DNA of 64,000 bases from Symbiodinium natans (taxonomy: Eukaryota > Sar > Dinophyceae > Suessiales > Symbiodiniaceae), in contig CAJNDS010002592.1 of assembly GCA_905221605.1 (NCBI GenBank), forward strand, positions 277,001 to 341,000, read 5' to 3'. The translations under genes were made by a program, and so were the position numbers. Of the stretch, positions 33,435 through 45,279 are shown one piece after another. The stretch's first letter is position 1; each line of letters begins with the position of its first letter. Under the pieces are notes generated by a model. It did not search any database. It was not told the DNA's origin and saw only the letters and a list, made by a program, of their open reading frames with translations.

Positions 33435-33640
33435 AGTTTTGACATTGCAGCATGACAGCATTGGTCCCGTCCGCTGCATGCCGAAGCGATCGCAGGTCGA
33501 GGAGGCTAGGATTGAGACTGCGCCAGAGGACCACGTGAACAAAGCAGGGTCGCGAGAGTGCAAGCCACAAAACACAGTGGCTGCACGTGGCTGTAGCATG
33601 GTGCGGTCAGGGTGGTGTTGCTTGTTTTGTGGGAGAGAGG
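33350..33640 (+). repeat. dispersed gene-fragment module, copy R3
   Basis: Homologous to 26985-27185 and 35210-35470. It carries QPEQALQRDLHEMQ then RSQVEEARIETAPEDHVNKAG, and ends with CATGGTGCGGTCAG, also seen at 27229. Confidence 0.6.
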
Positions 33641-33739
33641 TACCCAAAATGTTTCAAGCATTTAACAATGAAGAACATCGAGACTACTTGAACAAGCATC
33701 AAGAAAAGTTGATCGCAGTCTCCAAATTCTCCTAGCTGC

Positions 33740-34907
33740 AGCATGTCTAACTGTTCACAGGCTCCAAATTTCCGTGTTTCTGACCGGCTCCAAACTCCAC
33801 CCAGATGCTGTGAATGACGGCATTAAAGAACCAAAGAACTACAGAAAAAAAAGAAAAAACAAACAAACAACAAGAAAAGAAGGCGCGAAGGAAAGAAAGC
33901 AAGCAGGAATGAGCGAGAGAAGTGAAGAAATACTGAAACAAAGCAGTAGATACTGAAAAAAGAGAGCAATACGGAGAGAGAGAGAGAGAATAAAAGAAGA
34001 AAACCTGGAAAACATGTTTAGTAAAGACAAAAGAGAAACACGGAAGAATGGAAAACAGCAAGGCACAAGTTAAGGACAGAGGCGAAGAAATAAATCCAGG
34101 ACTATCGAAAGAAATCAGGAAAAAAGCGAAATACAGAGAACACTACAGAATGCGGAAAGAAACAAATGCACCCACTTAAAAATGCAAAGAATGAGCTAGA
34201 TAGTCAGCCCATACCAATTGACTATGGATTGTGTCGCCCTCACGTGCTAATTATTTGCCCATGTTCCGCCATGTTTGTATGTTTGTTTCAGACTCACTAC
34301 CTACCACTTGAGTACTTTCCAATATCCTCTCGATTGCCAGACTACACATTGGGTGTGGCAAAATATTTTCACATACCGCCGAGTCCAAAGCAGAGACCGT
34401 TTTAGTAGAACTTCAATATTTGCTATGGTTTCGTCGGAAGCAAGAACGACTTGATACGAAATATTTTCGAACCTCGTAGGCCCTTTCCAAACCCATCATG
34501 CGAGTATTGCGTTTGTTGAATGGCTGCACCACCCAGCCACCCCCTCCCAGCCTCCACGCGTCCAAGCACTGTCAACTGTTTTTTTTTGCAGCCGGGGAGT
34601 AATCAGAAACATTGCAAATTATCAGCTTTCGTGGCCATGAACAGTCAGAAATGCGATTATGCACACGTTGCAATGAGAGATGCTGTAGTTAAATAAGATA
34701 CAGGCATGTGGAGTGAATGAACGATCACAACCGATGTACTTCACAGCATCTGGAGCCGATGAACAAGAAGGAGTTCTGTCATTCACCGCATTTGGAGCCT
34801 CTGAGTTGTCAACAAAGCTTTTGTTTACAGAATTTGGAGTGCACAAGCTGTCAGAAGCACGGTAATCTACGGCATTTGGAGCCAGTCAGACAAGCTGCAT
34901 CTCACAG
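33740..34907. repeat. diverged inverted repeat of an ATTTGGAGCC-type element flanking AG-rich DNA
   Basis: The reverse complement of about 33740-33830 (…GGTCAGAAACACGGAAATTTGGAGCC…) resembles about 34840-34905 on the + strand (…TGTCAGAAGCACGGTAATCT…ATTTGGAGCC). The + strand side holds several imperfect units with (C)ATTTGGAGCC between 34745 and 34890. The interior (33840-34180) is very A/G-rich. No transposase is seen, so a non-autonomous element is only a possibility. Confidence 0.35.
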
Positions 34908-34979
34908 ATTTGCAGAACATTCTGAAATGCTGCAGTCTAGAGTATGTGGGGCTGGCTGCGGCTCTTCGCAAGCCCCGGT

Positions 34980-35480
34980 GCCAGCTCAGTGCGCAGGAAT
35001 CTGCAGCTTCGGACGTGCACGTGTCAAACAACGTGCCAGAGGCCAGCTGCAACAAATGGATGTCCACCCACACGGCACCACCTAGATCACAGCAGGGCGT
35101 TGTGCGCGGGTTGGGGTTTACTGCTGCCAGGGAGCATATCCGTTTCCTTCAGAAAAAGGATCCAGCCAAGTTGCCGGCCTTGTTCGCCGCCTAGACTTAC
35201 TTGGCTGCACGCTTCTGTCCACTTCTGTCCCCATGGAGGCGGCAAGACCTGCGGAGCAACCCGACGAGGCAGTGCAACGCGATGCCCACAAAATGCAAGG
35301 GTTTGACTGTCCGAAGCGCCCGGTACTTCGTGTACTTACTACTTAGCCACTTGGGTATGGAGCATGCAGTAGCTAGCTGTTAGTCCCTTCCGCATCCTTC
35401 CGCTGTACGACAGAGCGGTTCCAGGTCGAGCAAGCTGCGGTTGAGACTCCTCCGCAGGACTGCGCGCAAACATGGGCAAG
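34980..35480 (+). repeat. dispersed gene-fragment module, copy R4
   Basis: It carries AQESAASDVHVSNNVPEAS (34986), AARPAEQPDEAVQRDAHKMQ (about 35240) and RFQVEQAAVETPPQD (about 35417), in the same order as R1. About 60 bp of extra sequence lies between the second and third segments. The preserved frames and conservative replacements suggest an older, once-coding duplicate. Confidence 0.55.
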
Positions 35481-35816
35481 AAGGTCTCTGCAGTCAGGAA
35501 AATGCTTGAGCTGCATCGTTTCTGGATTCTTTGAGCGACAGCAACATTGCCACTCCTTTTCCTTCAAGGGATGAGGCTGGTAAGGACAATGCCAGCTATC
35601 CTATCAGGTCTGGCAACAGTTGCCGGGCCACCACCACTTTACTTCTAGAGCAGGGTTCATGCCTAGTCTTACCAAGCATACTCCGACGTTTGCAAGCCGG
35701 CACGCCTGCTGGTGATCTGTGATGCGGAAATGCGCGGCAGTGGGCATGGTTTAGTTTAGTCCCCCTGGCTACTGAGCACTGGCTGCGGCAAGATGCGACA
35801 TCTCATACCTCTAGCT

Positions 35817-36208
35817 TGCAGGATCTGGATGTGCCAGAGGGAAGTGATGAGGAGTACGCAGACGACATCGAGGACACAAAGCCCAAGCATAAGCCCAAGC
35901 CTGACGAGCACCCCCTAAGTAATAATATAATATAATATAATTGAATATAGTATAATATCATATAATATATATATATATATATGTATATGTTATACAGCAT
36001 CTATCAGGACGAAGATGAGGTGGATGAGGATGCAGAAGAGGTGGGCTGTACTGGTCCACGCAGACAACGTGCAGAGTGTCTGCCGCAGGTGGTGCCCACT
36101 GGCGTCTCCGAGCAGGGCAAGGCTGGCAAATCAGCGCAGAACTTCGACAATCAGCGTAGAACGCGGCGTGTAAATTGGATCCAATTGGCAAGTGATCATG
36201 CGGTGTAG
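35817..36208 (+). CDS. acidic exons of an unknown gene
   Basis: The first likely exon follows a CAG|G site at about 35820 and reads DLDVPEGSDEEYADDIEDTK, followed by a Lys/Pro-rich part. The second lies at 35990-36208 and reads DEDEVDEDAEEVGC, followed by a basic stretch (QNFDNQRRTRRVNW) and a stop. Between them is a TA-rich microsatellite (about 35927-35993), probably in the intron. Acidic-then-basic composition is common in nuclear and RNA-associated proteins, but no family is recognised. Confidence 0.35.
35927..35993. repeat. TA/TAA-rich microsatellite
   Basis: Imperfect ATAATATA units running into (TA)n, within the presumed intron between the two acidic exons. Confidence 0.9.
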
Positions 36209-39190
36209 GGGAAAAGTTTTGTGGCCGCCATCAAGGCGGGTCCCGTTCCACCCACTGACGAGGAGCCACTTAGTGCCAGCTTGACAGCGGAGTGGAAGCT
36301 AAATTGATGACTGCACCTCTTCACAGCATGTCCCGTCAACAGCCGAATACAGCCGACATGGAAACTGAAACCGCACGAATTCGTGACTCTGGAACCAGGG
36401 ATTCTGGAAACTGGGAAACTGGTAACCGCAGATTTGGGAAAATGGAATCTGGGCGGGAAACTGACCGGCAAGTAGGAGCGGCTGGATTCCGCACCCACAG
36501 CTTTGGTGTTTCAGTTCCAGCTTTATTGCTCACACTTGTGTTCCTGAGGCTTACCTTACATGTTTCATTTTGTTGGCGCAAAGCCTTACATTCTAACTGT
36601 GCCCCTTAATGACATGCACGCGGCTAAGTGGACTTTCGTTCAGCTAGGCGGGAGGCAAAAATCAGCTGTGACCGAGGAGTCTGTTGAATCAGAAGTTGCC
36701 AGGCCTCCCGAACCGAGCAACGAATCGGCATTTCTTTAATTCGATCAGGTTCCGGACATGCAATTTCCTGAACAGGGCCAGTTTGTGAACCGCAGGTTTT
36801 TTGAAGCGATGTGATCTTCTGAGCTGATCTTGTTCCCAGCGGGTCCACCCATGCACCTGCGGACTTTCCGGGGAGGATGAGTCCCCACTCTCTCATCGCT
36901 CCACGAAACGATACGGCCAAGTACCCAGAACAAACATTTACTTTGGAGAGCATCCCAGCCCGCCATTTGTGGGAGTGGCAGTCAAATAGCGGGTCTGTGT
37001 GAGTTGTATCGATGAATCTTATTGAGCCTGAAGAGGGGTGCCCCTGCTTGTTGAAGCGCAACATTCATTGAGTAGAGATAATAGCTGTCATAGCTGAAGG
37101 CGCAAACCCTGTGAGCATAGCTTGAAGGCTGAGCTGAGGGGTTGAAAAACGCATCAACAGATGAGGTTCATAGAGGGAGCTAGGAAAACACAGGCTCGTT
37201 CCCTTGGAAGCACGGCAGAATCCCTCCTCTCAAGCCCTCAGGAGTATAGAAGGTTTCTTGCGAGAGCCGTAAACATTGCAGTCCAGAATGACGCCAAAAA
37301 CATACCTACTTCATTTTGTGGTACCCGAGCCACAGTGTTCCGCACCGTGTGCAGCAGTAAGATCCTTAGCCACTCAGAATACCTAAGTATACACGTATAG
37401 CCTGACTGCCAACCTCCTCGTCATCTTGAAACCCTTGCAAGCGCCAATCTAGTTGCACAGTCTTGCTTCAGTTTGCCCGGCTTGATATGATCCTCGTAAC
37501 TATGACCGGAATCCATAACCCCGAAGAGCGTTGATTCCAAGACTTGATGTTGTCACTAAGTCCCGCGACGCTTGCCTTTGCCCAAGCCACCGACGGAAGA
37601 GGACACCAGAAGGGAGACTGCATCCTCGCACGTGGATTGCTAAGCGTACGAAAGCAGAGAGAGTTGCTCATTTAGACGTGCCTGCATTTAGACCAGACAT
37701 GACCGGAGCTAGTCATTCACGGACAGCCATTCTCTTGAAAGCGGCAGCTCCATAGTACAGCAGCGCGCAGCTTCAAGCCTGCAGGAAGCCTTCTCTGAAG
37801 CGGCTTTGCGGAAGAGAGCGGAGCAGAAGTCGGAGCGCCTATGGAATGGGGCTCCAGCCCATTTGAAAGTGTGGTCTTTTTGAGTTTTTCAAAATTGAAC
37901 TGTGTGCTGGATGTGTCCATGACCACTCAGCCTCAGGCTGAAGCAGTCCATGCAGCTGACAGCAATGATCCCCACATGCATTTAACAGCCTCTGTCTTCT
38001 TGACGTTCGGCATAGAGAGATGGGTCGGAATGGTGTTGCATTGTCGGGTTAAAGGTCGCGTGAGAAATCTGGGCACTCCTCTTGTAGATTTCGCCAGCAA
38101 ATCCCAGCCTTGAGGAATATTCCATCAGTGCCTCTCAGCTGCATCCACCCGTCGTCTGTATTACGCGTAGTGCCTCTGTGAAGCCAAACCGGTTGATTCT
38201 CCAGCCCGCGCTGATCCCAGGACAAACTATCCCAAGCCATTTGCGGGCCGCATTGAGCTTACGCTGGACACCCTATCTGCCGAGGCCTCCAAGTTTGTAG
38301 AAATAACAGCACGGGCGCGTGGTTTCAGTCGTCTGAAATTTGTTGTCCCATCATGACCAATCAACTTTAATACCACGTGACACCAAAAACGGCCCTCGCA
38401 AAAGCGAGTCCCCGGCTATACTAGCCCAGGTTGCCTTTTTTTCTGCCTGGAAGGCCCAACGCAGCTTCCTGCGGGTGGCTCGTTTCGAAGCAGAGACTTG
38501 GCTACGCCCGGTACCAAGTGCTGACTGGCTCTTGCGCGCGACTTGGAGATGCGGATCCTGTAGAATTGAATGCTTGGATACAGTGGTAGCATGCCTTCAA
38601 GTTGTCACATGCCACCTCTTGGTGAGTGCATGTGGCGGCTGCATCACTTGCAGGACAACAGCAGCAAAGCTGTGAGACGCAGGCACTCGCAGGTTTGTGT
38701 TGCGCACGATTTGCTCCCCACTCGTAGCCACCTCTGTCAAGTGAATAGAAGATATTGCTAGGAGCACAAGACGCAGTCGGAAACGGACGTCTTGGATCCA
38801 AAGATTGTTTCAAAAAGATTAAAAACTGCAGAGCTGGGCCTGCCACTTCTCGCTAGGTTCGAATCGCCAGGCGACAGGCGCCCGCTGGCATCAGCTTCAC
38901 ACCCGCACAGTGCACGGATTTTGGGCCTCGTAGCGTTCATCGCAGCAACCTAGGCTGCTTTGTATGTGCAAAAATCGGGTGAGATTTTAAAATCTGTAGC
39001 TGCAGTTTGGACCCGAGATGCAGCTTTTGGTCCCCTCTCAGCCATGAAGAGGCAAGGCTCCTAGACCAACTTGCCGAGTGGAGGGACCGGAAAGACAAGG
39101 AGCCTCATTGCCTCGCCGCGACCCCTCGATTTAAAATTTAGCGTTCGCCTGATTTGGGGTCGATGCGCACGGCATGGTCGTAGTGACGGC
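36209..39190. other. gene-poor stretch with one exon candidate
   Basis: At 36345-36470 short repeats of GGAAACTGG and CTGGAA type make a low-complexity patch. A plausible exon after GCAG|G is at about 37783-37868 (EAFSEAALRKRAEQKSERLW), a charged helix of unknown origin. A long minus-strand frame at 36624-37064 has no motif. The remainder shows nothing I can support. Confidence 0.35.
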
Positions 39191-39279
39191 GTAGTTGTTA
39201 ATTAGGTTAATTAGTCGGCACATAATTAGTGCAGGTTTGGGATTACTTGTGCAACCTTGTGCATGCTTGGCGCTGGCCA

Positions 39280-39495
39280 TGGTGCAGCAGGAGGAGCAGG
39301 AGGAGCGAAAGCGACTCGAAGAGCTGGGGGCTCTGACAGCTGGCTTATGCTTTCGAATACTTCGGTCAGCTACGACTTATCCCGACTCTTGCATTTGCCC
39401 AGGCTCGAGCGTGAGCACGAGGAGCGCGAGCAGAAGGACAGAGAGCGATGGCGGAAGCTGGGGCCTTGGGGGACTTGGATCTCTCACAGAAATTG
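39280..39495 (+). CDS. charged coiled-coil exons, unknown gene
   Basis: Two segments in different frames have strong helix-forming, charged composition: VQQEEQEERKRLEELG (39282-39329) and LEREHEEREQKDRERWRKLG (about 39401-39460), the latter ending near a GG|GGC site. The frame change between them implies an intron of about 70 bp. They resemble coiled-coil parts of cytoskeletal or flagellar proteins, but identity cannot be set from so little sequence. Confidence 0.35.
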
Positions 39496-39566
39496 ACACA
39501 ACGTCAATGCCAAAATCACGGAGGACCCGCCCCGGCTTTCTGACATTCACATCGATCTTTTTGTAG

Positions 39567-41130
39567 AGCGCGTAGAGTCGCGGGCGCTTTGGGCCGAGGG
39601 CTACAGTAAATGTCGTTTGAAAAAACGCTTGGTTTACCTTGAGCTTTGAGTTTGTTTCCCTGTGTACCCGGGGGAGGTCTCTTATCTCTTTCTTAAGAGG
39701 GTACGCATAGGTACGCTATACCACTAGTCCACACAGGCACCTGAAAATCCATATTTGGAGGTCTTAAGCTGCGGACGCCGAAATGGACCCAGTTGCTTCC
39801 GACGGGAGGGGAGGTACACATACACACACCCACTGCCCCCATGTGCTCTCTACGACCACACCTTTTGTCATCCGGAATACATGCAAGCGGGGGAGGGGGG
39901 GGTGGGGGTACCCACAGGGTTGGTCAAGAGATGACAAGAGCCCTGATTTCGGGCCTGTAGCCGGCTATCAAGCCTGATTTCATCGGGAGTTAACGGGGAG
40001 GGGGGAGGTACACAGGATTGGTCATCTCTTTGACTAAAGCCTTCTTTTCTGGCGGCCGGCACTTTTGTTTCTCGGGAGCAAGGGTCCATTCTTGCAGGCT
40101 CCCCTGGGGCAGAAGGCAACCTAGTTTCTTCGCAAAAAGGTCAACGCAAATCGCCCAAAATCCGAGCTAGGGGCTTCGTGATTTTATACAGTGGTTTAAG
40201 CATGGGCAATAGGGCTTTCGATGTGGCATTGCAGGCACCAGGCTCAGGTATGCCGTCCATATCAGGCCACGAGATGTTTTCCTTTGGCCAGGCGTGGCGA
40301 AGAGCTCCGACAATGCCTAGCCGTGCGAGCCCTTGACCTGTAGAATCCCACTGCGACTTGCGCACGAGGCATGTGTTTGAGTTCGTGAATGCGCTGAAAG
40401 TGTAAACAAGCTTGCGTGGCCATGTCCCTGATCTGGATCAAGACTGCCGGCATGTTTCAGGGAAGGGTTGTCGGCAGTCTGCTTTACTTATTCAGGCAGA
40501 ATCGGCAGATCGGCACCTATTCCTGTATTGCACAGGTAGCACTTGCTTCTCTTAACCCACAGATCTCAGATCTCGGACCAAGACGAACAACTTAGAAGAG
40601 TGGCTGGGTCTCAAAGATGCATGGAGATTTGGCACGGCCAACCTTGAATGGCGCAGACGGACAGTGCGGAAGGCGCACTGGACGTGCGGTGAGGGATGTG
40701 AAGGTCACAGCATGTCACAGCCGTGCATTCTTGGACTTTGTTGGGCGACTGCAGGACAGACCCTGTGTAGGCATATGTAGGCAGACTTGATCTTCTTCTG
40801 TTTTTGAATCAAAAAACCACCCACAACCCCTTGTGGATGCTATGTGACCACAGACCTACAGCATAAACCATCTGAGCCTCGGCTCAACCCCACGGAGACT
40901 TGCCAAGCTTCTGCTGAGGCGCACGGCGCGCATCCACGCGGCCCAGCGGTCAGGCCTTGACTCCTGGGGAGAATTGGGGATTCAGATATCCGAATTTTCG
41001 AGGGGGTACATGAAGGGGTACCCTTGTCGTGCGAAAATACCCATATGTTTGGAGGGAGTTGTCCCATGATAGTCCATCTGGCCGGGCTTGCTTGAAACTA
41101 GATGCCAAGCGGATGCTTTTTGGGGCCCTG
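39567..41130. other. no supported gene
   Basis: Mixed sequence with G-runs at 39890-39908 and short CA repeats at 39815-39830. Open frames on both strands are short and lack motifs. Confidence 0.4.
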
Positions 41131-41149
41131 ATTGTTGCGATATTTGCAT

Positions 41150-42485
41150 GTTTCACAATGCAGACCAGTCTTCGATGCCAACCACTGTGAGCAGGCAGTG
41201 CGCCTGGAAGAGGATGATGCATCGGAGGAGGACTTCTTGGACCTGAGAGCTGGATATCGAAAGAGTTGTCGGGCGTGTAATGCTGAATTGAATTTGGGTT
41301 GGTCCTGGTCGATTCCAGACGATGTGATGTAGGTAGCCAGCTTGGCTAGTAATGACAAGTAGTCCACCTTGATTTCTCGAAGGACAGTGCTCAGTCCGAT
41401 GCGGATGGAGACCCAACAGACTTGCAGCACATGTCCGAGGTTGAGCGGCTTCTCGGCAGCAGGCAGACAGCAGGCAGACATCTAACGGCTGTGCTCCTTG
41501 AGCTTCCAGGCATGGTTTCATGCAGATCGGTTTGGCGTGATTGTCCAAGAACCATGGTTGCTGAGGTTAGAAGCCATGAACCAGTTTGCAGCACGACGCA
41601 AGGCCGGCGGCACCAATGCCGAGGACTGTCCCACCTTTTGATATTATCTCGGCGGGGTGCACAGAGATACAATGAGACGTCTGAGATGTTGTACTATCCG
41701 GATCATGCTTGGTCAGGACACTGTCGCCAAAGCTGCGGCAGACGCTTTTGCCCAAGGGGCTCCAAAGGTGGGCGGTGGGGAGCACAATTGACTACACAAA
41801 GCAACACGTAGAGTAGTTCTATGCATGTTGAAGCGTTTATATGATCCTACACTGGGTTGAGATGAACTGTCGAGCACAGATTGGACAATGAGCCATTGGT
41901 TTGCCAATTTGTTCTTGAGGTGATCTTGCCGGTGAAGGAAGCATCGGACCTGCCAGAGAGGCTGCACTGGCCTGGGTTGCACGGTGCATGTAAGCCAATG
42001 TAGGCAACATCATCATCGAGAACAACGTGGTAAGATGCATGCCTTCGCAGCAGGTCTGGCTGGGTCAAGCGCATGGGGGAGAATCTGGCCTTTTTCCCAA
42101 GCTGGCAGTGGCGATGGCTGGTACTCAAAGCCCTTTGGCCCATGCATTTCTAACCCGCACAACTGCATTCGTGCTTGCAATGGATAGTCTGAAGTGCTGA
42201 CGGCAGTGCAAGGACTGCCGCGTGGCATGGTTTGAGGGTGCCACAGCTGCATGTGAGTCTATTGTTTACATTGACAATGATCGGAAGGTTCTGCTTAGTA
42301 TATGTCATGCCATGTCATGCCGGACTTGGTCCTGTGTAGCCTACATCGCCTGCTGGCGAAGGCCCTGACAAGAGACGCCTTCATGGTGGCCCGGGCTGCC
42401 CTTCTCGTGCTCGGGGAAACTCGCGTGGTCTCGTGCTGGATGCTGCCTTCAGCTCCCAGAACATCTGAAGGAAGAGGAAGGGTAA
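41150..42485 (+). CDS. hypothetical multi-exon gene, hydrophilic product
   Basis: Several protein-like segments occur in order on the + strand. About 41160-41330: PVFDANHCEQAVRLEEDDAS, then an acidic and Cys-containing part. About 41387-41515 after AAG|G: DSAQSDADGDPTDLQHMSEV and ERLLGSR. 41565-41625 after GAG|G: LEAMNQFAARRKAGGTNAED. 41700-41765: GQDTVAKAAADAFAQGAPK. 42343-42400: LLAKALTRDAFMVARAALLV. Each starts near an AG|G and changes frame relative to the next, as expected for short exons. No known domain is visible. They may belong to more than one gene. Confidence 0.35.
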
Positions 42486-42626
42486 GCTGATGCTGGGCCA
42501 CACACTGGTCTTGAAGCCAGGTGTGTCTTGATGTGAGAATGGAAATGTAGAGAATAGAGAACGGAAATGGACTCAGAAATATACATGTATGAATAGATAT
42601 ATGGTGCCCCACGGGACTTACCTGCC

Positions 42627-42730
42627 AAGCTTTCTTGCTGAGGTCCGGTGGGGAGGGGGAAATCTAGACAGAAATTGTCCCTGATTTTTTAAAGCTTTCT
42701 TGGTAAGGTTCGGTGGGGAGGGGAAAATGT
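42627..42730. repeat. short direct repeat pair
   Basis: AGCTTTCTTGCTGAGGTCCG (42629) and AGCTTTCTTGGTAAGGTTCG (42693), each followed by GTGGGGAGGGG and AAAT, 64 bp apart. The two 36-bp units differ at a few positions. Confidence 0.7.
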
Positions 42731-43033
42731 CGACGGATAATACTTAAGAGCATTTCGACCCTCTGCGACTTTAAAGAGAGTTTAAGTCGCCGCCCTTGGA
42801 TCCAAAATCCAAGAGACTTAGGAGCATTTGGGCGGTCGACTGTTTGTATAGACTGTCACGTTTGCGAAGCGGCAGGCGTGCCTTGTGCTGGCGCTGTATG
42901 GCTCTCCATGTGTAGCGTTCAGCTGCTAGGTCAGCGGGTACGGCCCGCGCTGTAGCGCGCATCACGGCTTCTGGCTGTTCTCTGAGGGGTTTTGTTAGTT
43001 AGGCTTGACTCGTCTGACCTTTCCCTCCGCAGA

Positions 43034-43294
43034 GTGTGTGTGTGTGTGTGTGTGTCTGTGTGTCTGTGTGTCTGTGTGTCTGTGTGTCTGTGTGTCTGTG
43101 TGTCTGTGTGTCTGTGTGTCTGTGTGTCTGTGTGTCTGTGTCTCTGTGTCTCTGTGTCTCTGTGTCTCTGTGTCTCTGTGTCTCTGTGTCTCTGTGTCTC
43201 TGTGTCTCTGTGTGTCTCTGTGTCTCTGTGTCTGTGTGTGTGTGTGTGTCCGTGTGTCTGTGTGTCTGTGTGTCTGTGTGTCTGTGTGTGTGTG
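43034..43294. repeat. TG/TC minisatellite, 8-bp unit
   Basis: About 260 bp of TGTGTGTC units, changing to TGTCTCTG units in the middle (about 43137-43220) and back again. The strand is free of A and nearly free of purines other than G. It opens frames in five of six phases, none of which should be read as a gene. Confidence 0.95.
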
Positions 43295-43312
43295 ACTGTA
43301 ATGTAAATTGAC

Positions 43313-43500
43313 TTGAAAGCCGATGGCGCCCCCAGACCCAAGATCCAATATGCCTTAGAAAGTCATCTTGGACGCGGGGGCGTCGCATGTAAAGTCACTC
43401 TCAAGTCGCTCCTTGGGGCCGATTCCTCTAAGTACTCGTACCAGAGGGCCCGGGGACATTGTCTCCCACTTGCAAATGTCAATCAACAATTCTTAAAAGG
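43313..43500 (+). CDS. exon candidate, unknown gene
   Basis: An open frame reading LKADGAPRPKIQYALESHLG, followed by KVTLKSLLGADSSKYSYQRA, with ordinary composition. It may be an upstream exon of the gene whose next candidate exon is at 43609-43779. No family recognised. Confidence 0.3.
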
Positions 43501-43551
43501 TAGGTCCTGCTGGAGAAAAGGGGCAGCTTATATGTATCTACATAAAGACAA

Positions 43552-43590
43552 ACATATATATATATATATGTAGATATATATATATATATG
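43552..43590. repeat. (TA)n microsatellite
   Basis: Two (TA)n runs separated by TGTAGA; they form a near-perfect inverted repeat. Confidence 0.9.
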
Positions 43591-43608
43591 CCTGCTATTA
43601 TGTGTAGA

Positions 43609-43779
43609 GCAGTGCCTTCAACCCGAAGTGCCAGGTGTGATCGACTTCGAGCTTGTGGAAGTGGAACTGGAGCGGCTCTGGGACGACCCGTCCACCAGCG
43701 AAGCTTCACGCCCCTCAGCAGACCACAATCAGAAGCAGAGTCCGCGTCGGATGAATGGGGAAAGAGTGCTGGAAGACTG
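43609..43779 (+). CDS. exon candidate with conserved-looking acidic helix
   Basis: After a GAGCAG site the frame reads CLQPEVPGVIDFELVEVELE and RLWDDPSTSEASRP up to a TGA at 43777-43779. The composition is strongly protein-like: alternating hydrophobic and acidic residues, then a Ser/Pro/basic tail. The true exon may end before the stop. Neighbouring exon candidates lie upstream at 43.3 kb. Function unknown. Confidence 0.4.
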
Positions 43780-44833
43780 ACGGAGGAGTGGAGGGACGGA
43801 TCCCCCTTCCGGGAGAGTGTTGGAAGTTAGGCTCGCCCTGGGGCTTGCAATGGTAAGATGCTTGACGCAGGTAGCCAGGTGGTCAGGAGAGGCAAAGATC
43901 GCGGCTGCCGGCCCTTTGGCTGTTCAGGATGTTGGTGGGGTTATGTTGAGGATGGCCGGATGGCTTTCAGTGAAGCTTTGCACGCTGCGTCCTATGTGAG
44001 TGAGAGATGGTGAGAACAGTGAAAGAGATAGAGAGAGTATCCTGCGTTGTGGCGTTCAAGTACACCAGGGCGTTTTCAATTGCAGTCTCACACCGACAGC
44101 ATACCTGAGGGTGGGCCTGGAGGAAGTGCAATGTAGCCCTTCAACCAAACCTTGGCCCTCCCTCCCTTGTAACAAACTCTTGCTTCAGGGCAGTGTGTAT
44201 CTCTGGCCTCTTCGGTTCGGATGAAGCATCCTTCCGACTTCTCGCTGCTGGAAGCAACAGGGCCTTCGAGTTTGGTCCTTTGGGCTGCAGCAAGTTGTAG
44301 GTTTCTTGCAGTGCGGTCTTGGGGGAGCTTCGGAGATGGAGACTAGCCGGCAACGCCTCGCAGGAGGAAAGAAGGGTGTACGTAGACCATTCCGATCACT
44401 CGAAGAGCGCGGTGCTTTGAGGAAGAGTGGAACGCATTTGTCCCTTCCTTCATGTAAGTGCATAGCCATGCATAACCCATTGGCTCTGATGCGTCCTAGC
44501 TAGCTGGGCGTTGCAAGCAAGGCGTTGCCACCCGGAAAGAGGCTGGCTACTGGATGGACGATGTAATGGCTCACCTGGAGGACTGGAACGAGCGTGCACC
44601 TGTAGGCTCAACCTCCGAATCGCATGGCAAGCTGTCAGCTGGTTTGACTCTACGCAGCTCAATGAAAAAAGTTGGGGAAGGAGGCAGACCACCGCTGCCA
44701 GGGCCGATCACGACTCAGCGCTGAAAGGCCAGGTGGGAGTCTGCGAAACTCTGTAGCACAATATAGCACGCACGTGCTTCCATGCTTTTCTATGCGCAAC
44801 TCTGAAGCCATCCAACTCGGAACCTGGGACTCA

Positions 44834-45235
44834 GGTTGAACGACTTCCAGCGAAGCCGCATAAAGAATGCTTGGTGGAGTCTAGTCGGCAACTAAATATG
44901 CAGAGGCCGCTGCAACGTTCCACGAAAGGTTGTGAAGTGAAGTCCGCTAGGCAGGAACAAAAAATAAAAAGCTGCAATCGAAAACAGGATCAGTGCATAC
45001 AGTGCATGCTGGTTCTTTCGTCACCAAACACGGGCACCCGCAAGTCTTCTCCAGTGGGCTTGACAACCGTTCAGCCTGCAACCGCCTCGTTCAGGGAGAA
45101 GGCCACTGTTGAGAAAGCCTGCCCTCGAAAAACGATACTACAAGTCTTGCACAAGCCTGAGCAGCTTTAGCAAGCGATTCGAGGTGCGTTGGGGTTTAGC
45201 TGTGTTGACTGCCCTCAGGAAAGTTAGCCGGATAT
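44834..45235 (+). repeat. 400-bp direct repeat, copy 1
   Basis: Essentially identical to 45797-46197, from GTTGAACGACTTCCAGCG to AAGTTAGCCGGATAT. It contains an exon-like frame (SPNTGTRKSSPVGLTTVQPA, then FREKATVEKACPRKT). After GGATAT the copies diverge: copy 1 runs into the CGCGACAA spacer, while copy 2 continues into TCGCCGGAGACG. Confidence 0.95.
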
Positions 45236-45279
45236 GGTTTTCAGTGAGTTTTTTTTCCGGGCTTGTAACAGGCACCGGG

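Noticed and set aside
38850-38880. GGTTCGAATCGCC resembling a tRNA T-loop
   Set aside because: The flanking bases do not pair into a T-stem and no other tRNA parts are present.
42931-43388. Frames of about 90-136 codons in five phases over the TG/TC minisatellite
   Set aside because: Simple 8-bp repeats lack stops in most frames; the products are HTDTQTHR or VCVSVCLC repeats.
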